From: Variovorax sp. PAMC26660
GTDB lineage: Bacteria; Pseudomonadota; Gammaproteobacteria; Burkholderiales; Burkholderiaceae_C
Direction: 5' to 3'
Assembly (NCBI RefSeq): GCF_014302995.1
Contig: NZ_CP060295.1
Location: forward strand, 3,339,501-3,403,500
DNA length: 64,000 nucleotides
Every line of letters begins with the position of its first letter. The stretch's first letter is position 1. Of the stretch, positions 54,163 to 62,199 are shown in pieces. The notes below the pieces were generated by a model. That model was not told where the DNA came from, did not search any database, and worked only from the letters and a program-made list of their open reading frames with translations. The position numbers were made by a program, and so were the translations under genes.

Positions 54163-55062
54163 ATGCAAGCGCAACAGCTCCCGGTCGACGGTGGCGCACA
54201 GCAACTGGCGGTGCGCCGCTACGAGCCCGCCGGCGCACCGCGCGCCAGCATCGTCATCGGCGGCGCGATGGGCGTGCGCCAGTCGTTCTACGAACCCTTC
54301 GCGCAATGGCTCGCACAGCAGGGCCTGCGCGTCTGGACCTTCGACTACCGAGGCTCGGGCGACTCGCGCGGCAATGCGCCGTTGCGCGGCTTCGAGGCCG
54401 ACCTGTTCGACTGGGCGCGCGACTATGAAGCGGTGATCGACACCGCCAAGGCCGCGCTGCCCGATGAGCCGCTGTACCTGCTGGGTCACAGCCTCGGTGC
54501 GCAACTGCCGGGCTTCCTGCAGCGGCCCGAACAGGTCGCGGGCCTCGTGAGCATCGCGGCCGGCAGCGGCTACTGGCGCGAGAACGCGCCGAAGCTCAAG
54601 CGCAGCATTCTTTACTTCTGGTTCGTGGTCGTGCCGCTTGCAACCAGGCTCTGGGGCTACTTCCCGGGCCGCAAGCTGAAGAAGATCGGCGACCTGCCGC
54701 GCGGCGTGATCCTGCAATGGCGGCGCTGGTGCCTGAACCCGCGCTACAGCGTCGGTGCCGAAGGCGCGCTGGCGTTGCAGAGCTACGGCCGCGTGCGCTT
54801 CCCGGTGCTCGCGCTGTCGATGACCGACGACGAACTCATGACGCTCGCCGGCACCGAAAGCCTGGTGAGCTTCTATGCAGGCGCACCGAGCGCGGTGGAG
54901 CGCATTGCGCCGGCCGACGTGCAGGCGCGGCGCATCGGCCACTTCGGTTTCTTCCGCGAACAGTTCAGCCAGAGCCTGTGGCCGAGCACGGTCGACAAGC
55001 TGCACCGGCTTGCATCGCTTACCGCGGTGCAGCACGCCAACGTCCCGCACACGACTGCGTGA
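54163..55062 (+). CDS. Alpha/beta hydrolase
   Basis: 299 residues. V-I-G-G-A-M-G-V near residue 30 forms the oxyanion region, F-D-Y-R-G-S-G-D-S-R near 64 follows, and the nucleophile elbow is G-H-S-L-G near 108. The acid and His would be in M-T-D-D-E near 220 and G-H-F-G-F-F near 265. The class resembles predicted hydrolases near fatty-acid genes. AGAGG at 54151-54155 supports the ATG at 54163. The preceding 157 bases hold no gene or clear signal. Substrate unknown; an ester or thioester in the same pathway is plausible. Confidence 0.85.
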   Translation: MQAQQLPVDGGAQQLAVRRYEPAGAPRASIVIGGAMGVRQSFYEPFAQWLAQQGLRVWTFDYRGSGDSRGNAPLRGFEADLFDWARDYEAVIDTAKAALPDEPLYLLGHSLGAQLPGFLQRPEQVAGLVSIAAGSGYWRENAPKLKRSILYFWFVVVPLATRLWGYFPGRKLKKIGDLPRGVILQWRRWCLNPRYSVGAEGALALQSYGRVRFPVLALSMTDDELMTLAGTESLVSFYAGAPSAVERIAPADVQARRIGHFGFFREQFSQSLWPSTVDKLHRLASLTAVQHANVPHTTA

Positions 55063-55094
55063 CGCGGCCCACCGGAGGCACACTGCCGATCACC

Positions 55095-55931
55095 ATGAGC
55101 ACGACGCACCACCCCTTCGACAAAGCCCTGGCACTGCACCACAGCGACATCCGCGTGGGGCACTTCACAGGCACGACCAGCCCCGACTACTGGAACATGG
55201 TCGGACCCTTCGGCGGCACCACCGCGGCGACTGCGCTGCAATCGGTGCTGCAGCATCCCGACCTGCTCGGCACGCCGATTGCGCTGACCGTCAACTACGC
55301 GGCCGCGCTCGAAGCCGGCGCTTTCGACGTGCAGGCCACGGCGGTGCGCACCAACCGTTCGACACAACACTGGACTGTGCAGATCACGCAGCCCGGTGCT
55401 GGCGGCGCGCCGAACATGACGACCACCGCCACCGTGGTGACGGCCGCGCGCCGCGACACCTGGGGCCAGAGCGACATGCCGATGCCCGAGGTGCCGAGGC
55501 CCGAGACGGTCGAACGCATGAGCATCGGCCCTTCCGGCGTGGCCTGGATCAACCAGTACGAGATGCGCCCGGCGAGCGGTGGCATTCCCTCGAAGTGGGA
55601 CGACAGCCTGCACCACAGCGAAACCCGCATCTGGCTGCGCGACGCCCAAGAACGCCCGCTCGACTTTGCCTCGCTGGCCGCGATGAGCGACATGTTCTAT
55701 CCGCGCATCTGGCTGCGCCGCGCCAAGCACGTGCCGGCGGGCACGGTGTCGATCACCACTTATTTCCATGCCGATGCGGCGCAACTGGCCGAGGTCGGCA
55801 CAGGCTATTTACTGGGCCGTGCGGTGGGGCAGCAGTTCTTCAACGGCTTCTTCGATCAGACGGCGCATCTGTGGAGCGAGAAGGGCGTGTTGCTCGCCAC
55901 GTCGAACCAGATCGTCTACTACAAGGAATAA
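55095..55931 (+). CDS. Acyl-CoA thioesterase, double hotdog (TesB-like)
   Basis: 278 residues. F-G-G-T-T-A-A-T-A-L-Q near residue 39 begins hotdog helix one, and a second hotdog repeat covers ~145-275 with L-G-R-A-V-G-Q-Q-F-F-N-G near 245. The double hotdog layout is that of TesB/4HBT_3 thioesterases, which release free acid and CoA. The ATG at 55095 lies 32 bases after the hydrolase stop; the longer frame is a shadow. It would act as an overflow valve for CoA intermediates of the operon. Confidence 0.85.
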   Translation: MSTTHHPFDKALALHHSDIRVGHFTGTTSPDYWNMVGPFGGTTAATALQSVLQHPDLLGTPIALTVNYAAALEAGAFDVQATAVRTNRSTQHWTVQITQPGAGGAPNMTTTATVVTAARRDTWGQSDMPMPEVPRPETVERMSIGPSGVAWINQYEMRPASGGIPSKWDDSLHHSETRIWLRDAQERPLDFASLAAMSDMFYPRIWLRRAKHVPAGTVSITTYFHADAAQLAEVGTGYLLGRAVGQQFFNGFFDQTAHLWSEKGVLLATSNQIVYYKE

Positions 55932-55967
55932 ATATGACCCCCACGTTCGGCACTTCGTGTCCTCTCT

Positions 55968-55982
55968 GCCCCCCGAGGGGGC
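55968..55982. repeat. GC hairpin in the gap between the thioesterase and SDR genes
   Basis: GCCCCC-CGA-GGGGGC is a perfect 6-base-pair stem with a 3-base loop, followed by a GC-rich tract to about 56014. No T-run follows, so it is not a standard terminator. The tract looks like a dispersed repeat because it is unlike normal intergenic DNA, but only one copy occurs in this window. Confidence 0.45.
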
Positions 55983-56022
55983 GCTCGCTTGCTTGGGGCG
56001 GCCCGGCGCGGCGCTCGTGACC

Positions 56023-56769
56023 ATGGCGCTCACCAAGACCGCACTCATCGTCGGCGCGGGCGATGCCACCGGCGGCGCCATTGCGCGTCGCTTCGCCCGC
56101 GAGGGCTATGCCACCTGTGTCACGCGGCGCAGCCTGGACAAGCTGCAGCCGCTGGTTGCGCAGATCGAGGCGGATGGCGGGCGCGCCCATGCGTTTGCCT
56201 GCGATGCGCGCAAGGAGGAGGAAGTGGTCGCGCTGATCGAGCAGATCGAATCGACCATCGGCCCGATCGAGGTGATGGTGTTCAACATCGGTGCGAACGT
56301 GCCGGAGAGCATCCTGACCGAGAGCGCGCGCAAGTACTTCAAGGTGTGGGAGATGGCCTGTTTCTCGGGCTTTCTCAACGGACGTGAAGTGGCCAAGCGG
56401 ATGGTGTCGCGTGAGCTGCCGAAGGGCGGGCATCGCGGCACGATCATCTTCACGGGGGCGACGGCTTCGCTGCGTGGAGCGGCCAACTTTGGCGCTTTCT
56501 CCGGCGCGAAGATGGCCTTGCGTGCGCTGGCTCAATCGATGGCGCGTGAGTTGGGGCCACAGGGCATTCACGTGGCGCACGTTGTCGTCGACGGTGCCAT
56601 CGACACCGAGTTCATCCGCAGCAATTTCCCCGAGCGCTATGCGCTGAAGGAAGACGACGGCATCCTCAACCCGGAGCACATTGCCGATGCCTACTGGATG
56701 CTTCACTCGCAGCCGCGTGATGCGTGGACGCATGAGCTTGATCTGCGTCCGTGGTCCGAGAAATTCTGA
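56023..56769 (+). CDS. SDR-family oxidoreductase, atypical active site
   Basis: 248 residues. The cofactor loop is V-G-A-G-D-A-T-G-G-A near residue 10, rather than the classic G-A-S-x-G-I-G. The catalytic Ser is in F-T-G-A-T-A-S, but the Tyr position reads F-S-G-A-K (F-G-A-F-S-G-A-K-M near residue 160), so the usual Y-x-x-x-K tyrosine is replaced by Phe. That change normally abolishes or alters reductase activity. The ATG at 56023 is preferred to a GTG six bases earlier. Last gene before the repeat copy B. Confidence 0.82.
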   Translation: MALTKTALIVGAGDATGGAIARRFAREGYATCVTRRSLDKLQPLVAQIEADGGRAHAFACDARKEEEVVALIEQIESTIGPIEVMVFNIGANVPESILTESARKYFKVWEMACFSGFLNGREVAKRMVSRELPKGGHRGTIIFTGATASLRGAANFGAFSGAKMALRALAQSMARELGPQGIHVAHVVVDGAIDTEFIRSNFPERYALKEDDGILNPEHIADAYWMLHSQPRDAWTHELDLRPWSEKF

Positions 56770-56784
56770 GATGACGAGGGCGGT

Positions 56785-57026
56785 GCTGTTCAGGGCGTCG
56801 CTCACGCCGACACGGTGCTCTTTTTCGCGAATGTCCCCCGCTTCGCTCCTCCTTTATTTCGCGAAAAAGAGCCCCGTATCGGCGTGAGCGCTCAGAGCAG
56901 TTGTTGATCGCAGGATCAATAGCAGCGTGCCCAGATGCGAATGACGCCGGGTGCTCCCCGCAGCGAAATAAAGGAGGAGCGAAGCGGGGGACATTCGCGG
57001 AGGGGAGCACCTGGTGTCATTCGCAC
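56785..57026 (-). repeat. 241-bp double-hairpin repeat, copy B (inverted)
   Basis: Inverted copy of the element at 35840-36081, filling the gap between the SDR and DsbA-like genes. Its first hairpin has arms at 56800-56825 and 56864-56889 around a 37-base core at 56826-56862. The second hairpin's long arms begin near 56937 and end at 57025, around the core in reverse orientation. The two copies have equal length and differ mainly in the ~45-base spacer between hairpins, which is the least conserved part. Confidence 0.9.
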
Positions 57027-57097
57027 TCGCCCCGAATGAACCCGCATCCCGGACGTACAGACCCGAACACAAACTGAAGAGACCCAAGGAGACACCA

Positions 57098-57694
57098 ATG
57101 ACAAAGTCCGTCGACTTCTATTTCGACTTCGGCAGCCCCGCCGCCTACCTGGCCGCGACGCAGCTGCCGCACGTGTGCGCAGACACCGGCGCCGAGCTGG
57201 TGTGGAAGCCCATGCTGCTCGGCGGCGTGTTCCAGGCCACCGGCAACCATTCGCCCGCAGAGATCAAACCCAAGGGCCCGTACATGACGGCCGACCTTCA
57301 GCGCTTTGCCAAGCGTTACGGCGTGGCTTATGAACACAACCCGCACTTCCCCATCAACACGCTGCTGCTGATGCGCGGTGCCACCGGCATCCAGATGAAG
57401 GAGCCGGCGCGCTTCGGCGCGTATGTCGATGCGATCTACCACGCGATGTGGGTTGCGCCGAAGAACCTCAACGACCCGGCAACGGTCGGCGCGGTGCTTC
57501 AGAATGCGGGCTTCGACGCCACTGCCTTGCTCGCGCTGGCCGGCGCGCAGGAGGTGAAAGACCGCCTCAAGGCCGTCACGCAAGAGGCAGTGGAACGCGG
57601 CGTGTTCGGCGCTCCCACCATGTTCGTCGGCAACCAGATGTTCTGGGGCCAGGACCGGCTCGATTTCGTGCGTGAAGCACTGGTGGCCGCCTGA
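57098..57694 (+). CDS. 2-hydroxychromene-2-carboxylate isomerase / DsbA-family (kappa-GST-like)
   Basis: 198 residues. The start V-D-F-Y-F-D-F-G-S-P-A-A-Y-L-A is the kappa-GST/NahD-type signature with a glutathione-activating Ser, and F-G-A-P-T-M-F-V-G near residue 168 is the cis-Pro loop. It lacks a C-x-x-C, so it is not a disulfide oxidase. Enzymes of this group isomerise hydroxychromene carboxylate or other glutathione-dependent substrates. AAGGAG at 57086-57091 fixes the ATG at 57098. With the enoyl-CoA hydratase gene 35 bases on, an accessory role in acyl or aromatic breakdown is possible. Confidence 0.87.
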   Translation: MTKSVDFYFDFGSPAAYLAATQLPHVCADTGAELVWKPMLLGGVFQATGNHSPAEIKPKGPYMTADLQRFAKRYGVAYEHNPHFPINTLLLMRGATGIQMKEPARFGAYVDAIYHAMWVAPKNLNDPATVGAVLQNAGFDATALLALAGAQEVKDRLKAVTQEAVERGVFGAPTMFVGNQMFWGQDRLDFVREALVAA

Positions 57695-57729
57695 CATCGG
57701 CGACCCGTTTTTATCCAAGGACCATTTCC

Positions 57730-58494
57730 ATGAGCGACATCCTCGTCCACACCGAAGCCGGTGTGATGACCCTGACCTTCAACCGTCTGGACAAGAAAAA
57801 CTCGATCACCAGCAGCATGTATGCCGAGCTGGCCGACGCGCTGGCGACGGCCGAGAGCGACGCGGCTGTGCGCTGCGTGCTGATCCAGGGCGACCCGACG
57901 ATCTTCAGCGCCGGCAACGACATCGGCGATTTCCTGAATGCGCCGCCCGCCAACCAGGAGTCGCCGGTGTTCCGCTTCCTGCGCGGCATCGCGACCTTTC
58001 CGAAGCCGATCGTCGCGGCCGTCTGCGGCCCGGCCGTGGGCATCGGCACCACGATGCTGTTCCACTGCGACCTCGTCTATGCGGGCGACAACGCGGCCTT
58101 CTCGCTGCCCTTCGTGAACCTGGGCCTGTGTCCCGAAGCGGCATCGAGCCTGCTGGTGCCGCAGATGCTGGGCTACCACCGCGCCGCCGAAGCGCTGCTG
58201 CTGGGCGAGCCCTTCATGGCCGAGGCCGCGCTCGAGGTGGGCCTGGTCAACCGCGTGGTGCCACCGACCGAGGCGAACGCGATTGCCCAGACGCAGGCCC
58301 GCAAGCTCGCTGCCAAGCCGCTGACCGCGCTGATCGAAACCAAGCGCCTGCTGAAGAAGGCGCAGATGCCCGCAGTGCTCGAACGCATGGACGAAGAAGG
58401 CGCGAGCTTTGGCCGCATGCTGCGCGAACCGGCGGCCCGCGAGGCTTTCGGCGCGTTCATGGAGAAGCGCAAGCCGGACTTTTCAAAGGTCTGA
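57730..58494 (+). CDS. Enoyl-CoA hydratase/isomerase family protein
   Basis: 254 residues, crotonase fold. S-A-G-N-D-I-G-D-F near residue 59 forms the CoA/oxyanion loop, and G-P-A-V-G-I-G-T-T near 99 is the second oxyanion segment. At the hydratase Glu positions it reads F-V-N-L-G-L-C-P-E-A-A near residue 122-132: the first Glu is replaced by Asn and the second is kept, as in isomerase-like members. It may therefore be an isomerase or a thioesterase-type crotonase rather than a true hydratase. Coupled in orientation with the DsbA-like gene. Confidence 0.88.
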   Translation: MSDILVHTEAGVMTLTFNRLDKKNSITSSMYAELADALATAESDAAVRCVLIQGDPTIFSAGNDIGDFLNAPPANQESPVFRFLRGIATFPKPIVAAVCGPAVGIGTTMLFHCDLVYAGDNAAFSLPFVNLGLCPEAASSLLVPQMLGYHRAAEALLLGEPFMAEAALEVGLVNRVVPPTEANAIAQTQARKLAAKPLTALIETKRLLKKAQMPAVLERMDEEGASFGRMLREPAAREAFGAFMEKRKPDFSKV

Positions 58495-58554
58495 CAACCG
58501 GGCTTTCCGGCTTGCACGCGTACACTGTCCGCCGTGCAAGATGAAGAGACCCAT

Positions 58555-59787
58555 ATGCCCGAAACGCCCGTCCAGTGGGCGAATGATGCTACTGAAAAAG
58601 TAGCATTCAGGCCGACCCGCAGGCGTACTTTGGGCTTGCTCGCAGGCACGCTGGCCGCACCTTCGCTGGCCCTGGCGCGTGTGCGGCCCTTGCGCATCGG
58701 CGTCATCGGTTCGTGGTCCGGCCCTTATGCGGGTGGTGGGCGCCAGTTCGATGCCGGCATGGCTGTCTGGCTCGCGGCGCACAACCAGCACATTGCGGGC
58801 CGGCCAGTCGAACTGCTGCGGCGCGACGTGCCGGGCAGCGCGCCCGAGCAGGCGCGGCGCCAGGCGCAAGACCTCGTGGAAAGCGAGCGCGTCGACCTGC
58901 TGGCGGGGCTCGACTTCAGCTCCAACGCCTATGCCGTCGGCAACGTCGCCACGCAGGCGAAGATTCCGGTCGTGGTGATGAACGCGGCATCCTCGGGCAT
59001 CACGGCGCGCTGTCCCTTCGCGGTACGCACGTCGTTCACCATCGCCCAGGTCACGTTGCCGCTGGCGCGCTGGGCGCTGCAGCAGGGCCTGCGCGACGTG
59101 TGCACGGTGGTGGCCGACTACGCCTCGGGCGTCGATGCCGAAAGCGCCTTCGTCTCGGGCATCACCGCGGGCGGCGGCCGGGTTGGCGCGATGCTGCGGG
59201 TGCCGCTGGCCACGCTCGACTATTCGGCCTACATGCTGCGCCTGCGCGAACTCAAGCCGCAGGCGGTGTTCTTCTTCCTGCCTTCGGGGCAGATGCCGGC
59301 GAGCTTCCTGAAGTTCTGGCGCGACCGCGGCATGGCCGATACCGGCATCCGCCTGCTGGCGACCGGCGATGCCACCGACGACAACTACCTCCAGGGCATC
59401 GGCGAGCTGGCCGATGGCCTCGTGACCAGCCATCACTATTCGTTTGCGCACGAGTCACCGGCCAACCGCCGCTTCACCGGCGTCTTCGAGACGGAGTACG
59501 GCAGCCATCTGCGGCCGGGTTATTTCGCGGTGGCGGCGCACGACGCGCTCGCGGCCATCGACGCCGCGATGAGTTCACCCGCCGCGCGCGGCGGTGTGAG
59601 CGGGGAGCGGCTGGTCGATGCCTTCCGGGGCCTGAAGCTCGACAGCCCGCGCGGGCCGATCGAGATCGACGCCCACACGCGCGACATCGTGCAGACCGTG
59701 TACATCCGCCGCGTGGAGCGTCACGAGGGACGCTGGATCAACCGCGAGTTCGAGCACTTCGAGCGGGTGCGCGACCCGGGCGTCTGA
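58555..59787 (+). CDS. Branched-chain-amino-acid-type ABC solute-binding protein (LivJ-like)
   Basis: About 410 residues from the ATG at 58555 (a GTG at 58534 is in frame). The N-terminus has a twin-arginine-like signal, R-R-R-T-L-G-L-L-A-G-T-L-A-A, with A-L-A cleavage near residue 43. The periplasmic-binding core starts I-G-V-I-G-S-W-S-G-P-Y-A-G-G-G and continues with M-N-A-A-S-S-G near 143 and V-V-A-D-Y-A-S-G-V-D near 185. No LivHMGF genes are nearby, so it is an orphan binding protein; the ligand may be an amide, aromatic or short acyl compound. Confidence 0.88.
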   Translation: MPETPVQWANDATEKVAFRPTRRRTLGLLAGTLAAPSLALARVRPLRIGVIGSWSGPYAGGGRQFDAGMAVWLAAHNQHIAGRPVELLRRDVPGSAPEQARRQAQDLVESERVDLLAGLDFSSNAYAVGNVATQAKIPVVVMNAASSGITARCPFAVRTSFTIAQVTLPLARWALQQGLRDVCTVVADYASGVDAESAFVSGITAGGGRVGAMLRVPLATLDYSAYMLRLRELKPQAVFFFLPSGQMPASFLKFWRDRGMADTGIRLLATGDATDDNYLQGIGELADGLVTSHHYSFAHESPANRRFTGVFETEYGSHLRPGYFAVAAHDALAAIDAAMSSPAARGGVSGERLVDAFRGLKLDSPRGPIEIDAHTRDIVQTVYIRRVERHEGRWINREFEHFERVRDPGV

Positions 59788-59815
59788 CCGAGCTCGCAGC
59801 CGCGTTTTCCGTGGC

Positions 59816-60241
59816 TCAGGGCTGCTGTTCGATGACCCGGGGGCGGCCGTTGTCGTCGATGGCCACATAGGTGAAGGTGGCCTGCGTCACCTTGATGTAC
59901 TCGCCCTGCGCGCGAAAGCGCTCGGCAAACACCTCGACCGTGACCGTGACCGAAGTGCGCCCGATGCGCACCAGCTTCGAATAGAACGAGAGGATGTCGC
60001 CCAGCCGCACCGGCTGCTTGAAGATGAATTCGTTCACCGCCACCGTGGCCTGGCGGCCCTTGGCATAGCGCGCCGGGATCACCGAGCCGGCCAGATCGCA
60101 CTGGGCCATGACCCAGCCGCCGAAGATGTCGCCGTTGGCATTGCAGTCAGCCGGCATCGGAATGACCTTGAGCACCAGCTCCATGTCAGTGGGCAGGCTC
60201 TTGAGGGTCGCTGCCGCGGCAGCACTGGAAGTATCGGACAT
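59816..60241 (-). CDS. Acyl-CoA thioesterase (YciA-like single hotdog)
   Basis: 141 residues. N-A-N-G-D-I-F-G-G-W-V-M near residue 38 is the YciA/BACH signature, with the catalytic Asp in Q-C-D-L-A-G-S near 55 and V-N-E-F-I-F-K-Q-P-V near 75. It hydrolyses a broad range of acyl-CoAs in the cytoplasm. The ATG at 60241 is divergent from the ABC exporter gene; the two starts are only 40 bases apart, so their promoters must overlap. Confidence 0.9.
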   Translation of the reverse strand: MSDTSSAAAAATLKSLPTDMELVLKVIPMPADCNANGDIFGGWVMAQCDLAGSVIPARYAKGRQATVAVNEFIFKQPVRLGDILSFYSKLVRIGRTSVTVTVEVFAERFRAQGEYIKVTQATFTYVAIDDNGRPRVIEQQP

Positions 60242-60281
60242 GGGCACAATCTGCAACAAACAACAACCACGATTGTCCTCC

Positions 60282-62156
60282 ATGCGCCGCAGCGGCGAAG
60301 CCCTTCCCCCCTCCCACACCGTCTCCGGCCACCCGCCGGCGACCAGCGACCGTTCCGACTGGGCGACGCTGCGCCGCCTCTTTCCCTACCTCTGGCAGTA
60401 CAAGTGGCGGGTGATTGCCGCGCTCACGTTCATGGTGGGCGCCAAGGTGGCCAACGTGGGCGTGCCGGTGCTGCTGAAAAACCTCATCGACACGATGACG
60501 CCCAAGCCCGACATGGCGCAGGCGTTGCTGATCGTGCCGATCGGGCTCCTTCTGGCGTATGGGCTGCTGCGTTTTTCGACCGCCATGTTCGGCGAGCTGC
60601 GCGAGCTGATCTTCGCCAAAGCCACCGAAGGCACGGCGCGGCAGATTGCGCTGGAGGTGTTCGGCCACCTGCACGCGCTGAGCCTGCGCTTTCACCTGGA
60701 GCGCCAGACCGGCGGCATGACGCGCGACATCGAGCGCGGCACGCGCGGCGTGCACTCGCTCATTTCGATGTCGCTCTACAGCATCGTGCCGACCATCATC
60801 GAGCTGGTGCTGGTGCTCACCATCCTGGGCGTGAAGTTCGATTCGCTGTTCGTCTGGATCACGCTCGCGGCGCTGGTGCTGTACATCACCTTCACGGTCA
60901 CGGTGACCGAGTGGCGCACGCAGTTCCGCAAGACCATGAACGAACTCGACTCCATGGCGCAGAGCCGCGCGGTCGATTCGCTGCTGAACTACGAAACTGT
61001 CAAGTACTTCAACAACGAGGAGTTCGAGGCCAGGCGCTACGACGCCAGCCTCGACCGCTACCGCAAGGCCGCCATCAAGAGCCAGCGCACGCTGAGCATG
61101 CTCAACATGGGGCAGCAGTTGCTGATTGCGATCAGCCTGGTGCTGATGCTGTGGCGCGCCACCTCGGGCGTGGTCGAAGGGCGCATGACGCTGGGCGACC
61201 TGGTGATGGTCAACGCCTTCATGATCCAGCTCTACATTCCGCTGAACTTCCTGGGCGTGATCTATCGCGAGATCAAGCAGAGCCTGACCGACCTGGACAA
61301 GATGTTCGTGCTGATGGAAAAGGAGCGCGAGGTGCGCGATGCGCCGGATGCGCAGCCGTTGTCTTTGCTCCCTCTCCCTCCGGCAGAGGGCAGGGGTGAC
61401 GGCGGCGGCGTCAACTCCACCATCCGCTTCGAAGACGTCAGCTTTGCCTACGAGTCCGCGCGCCCCATCCTCAAGCACGTGAGCTTCGAGATTCCCGCCG
61501 GCAAGACGGTGGCCGTGGTCGGCCCTTCAGGCTCGGGCAAGTCCACGTTGGCGCGGCTGCTGTACCGCTTCTATGACGTGCAGCAGGGCCGTATCACCAT
61601 CGGCGGCGAAGACATCCGCGAGGTCACGCAGTCGAGTGTGCGCCGCGCCATCGGCATCGTGCCGCAGGACACGGTGCTGTTCAACGATACGGTCGAATAC
61701 AACATCGCCTACGGCCGCCCGGGTGCGAGCCGCGAAGAGGTGGAAGACGCCGCACGCGCCGCCCGCATCCACGACTTCATCTCGGCCACGCCCAAGGGCT
61801 ACGAAACGACGGTGGGCGAGCGCGGCCTGAAGCTCTCGGGCGGCGAGAAGCAGCGCGTGGCCATCGCGCGCACGCTGCTGAAGAACCCGCCGATCGTGAT
61901 CTTCGACGAGGCCACCTCGGCGCTCGACTCGGCCAACGAACGCGCGATCCAGTCCGAACTCAAGAGCGCCGCGCAGGACAAGACCACGCTGGTCATCGCG
62001 CACCGCCTGTCGACGGTGGTCGATGCGCACGAGATCCTGGTGCTGGAGTCGGGCGTGATCGTCGAGCGCGGCACGCATGCCGAACTGCTCGCGCAGCAAG
62101 GCCGCTACGCGCAGATGTGGGCTTTGCAGAAGAGCGAAGCGACACCGCTGATGTAG
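60282..62156 (+). CDS. ATM1/MsbA-type ABC exporter (fused permease and ATPase)
   Basis: 624 residues from the ATG at 60282. Residues ~45-330 are an ABC1 membrane domain with six spans and the ATM1-like N-Y-E-T-V-K-Y-F-N-N-E near 240. The nucleotide-binding domain (~385-615) has Walker A G-P-S-G-S-G-K-S-T, signature L-S-G-G-E-K-Q-R, Walker B I-V-I-F-D-E and I-A-H-R-L-S. The N-Y-E-x-V-K-x-F-x-N pattern marks heavy-metal/iron-sulphur-type exporters exporting glutathione conjugates. Between the two domains lies an extra proline/glycine-rich stretch read from a palindromic repeat (61368-61402). Confidence 0.93.
   Translation: MRRSGEALPPSHTVSGHPPATSDRSDWATLRRLFPYLWQYKWRVIAALTFMVGAKVANVGVPVLLKNLIDTMTPKPDMAQALLIVPIGLLLAYGLLRFSTAMFGELRELIFAKATEGTARQIALEVFGHLHALSLRFHLERQTGGMTRDIERGTRGVHSLISMSLYSIVPTIIELVLVLTILGVKFDSLFVWITLAALVLYITFTVTVTEWRTQFRKTMNELDSMAQSRAVDSLLNYETVKYFNNEEFEARRYDASLDRYRKAAIKSQRTLSMLNMGQQLLIAISLVLMLWRATSGVVEGRMTLGDLVMVNAFMIQLYIPLNFLGVIYREIKQSLTDLDKMFVLMEKEREVRDAPDAQPLSLLPLPPAEGRGDGGGVNSTIRFEDVSFAYESARPILKHVSFEIPAGKTVAVVGPSGSGKSTLARLLYRFYDVQQGRITIGGEDIREVTQSSVRRAIGIVPQDTVLFNDTVEYNIAYGRPGASREEVEDAARAARIHDFISATPKGYETTVGERGLKLSGGEKQRVAIARTLLKNPPIVIFDEATSALDSANERAIQSELKSAAQDKTTLVIAHRLSTVVDAHEILVLESGVIVERGTHAELLAQQGRYAQMWALQKSEATPLM
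61368..61402 (+). repeat. Palindrome-family repeat inserted in frame in the exporter gene
   Basis: The 35-base segment CCCTCTCCCTCCGGCAGAGGG plus a GGGGTGACGG-type tail shares layout and much sequence with the DUF559-cassette palindromes (CCCTCTCCC stem, then a G-rich T-G-A-G-like tail). It codes for L-L-P-L-P-P-A-E-G-R-G-D between the membrane and ATPase domains and keeps the reading frame. Confidence 0.6.
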
Positions 62157-62199
62157 CGCGATCATTCATTCTCTTTTTTACCGATCCAGGAGTTCAGAC

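Noticed and set aside
35840..57026. Whether the region between the inverted repeats is a composite transposon
   Set aside because: No transposase gene lies inside or next to the repeats, and the bounded genes look like normal chromosomal operons; no target duplication could be seen.
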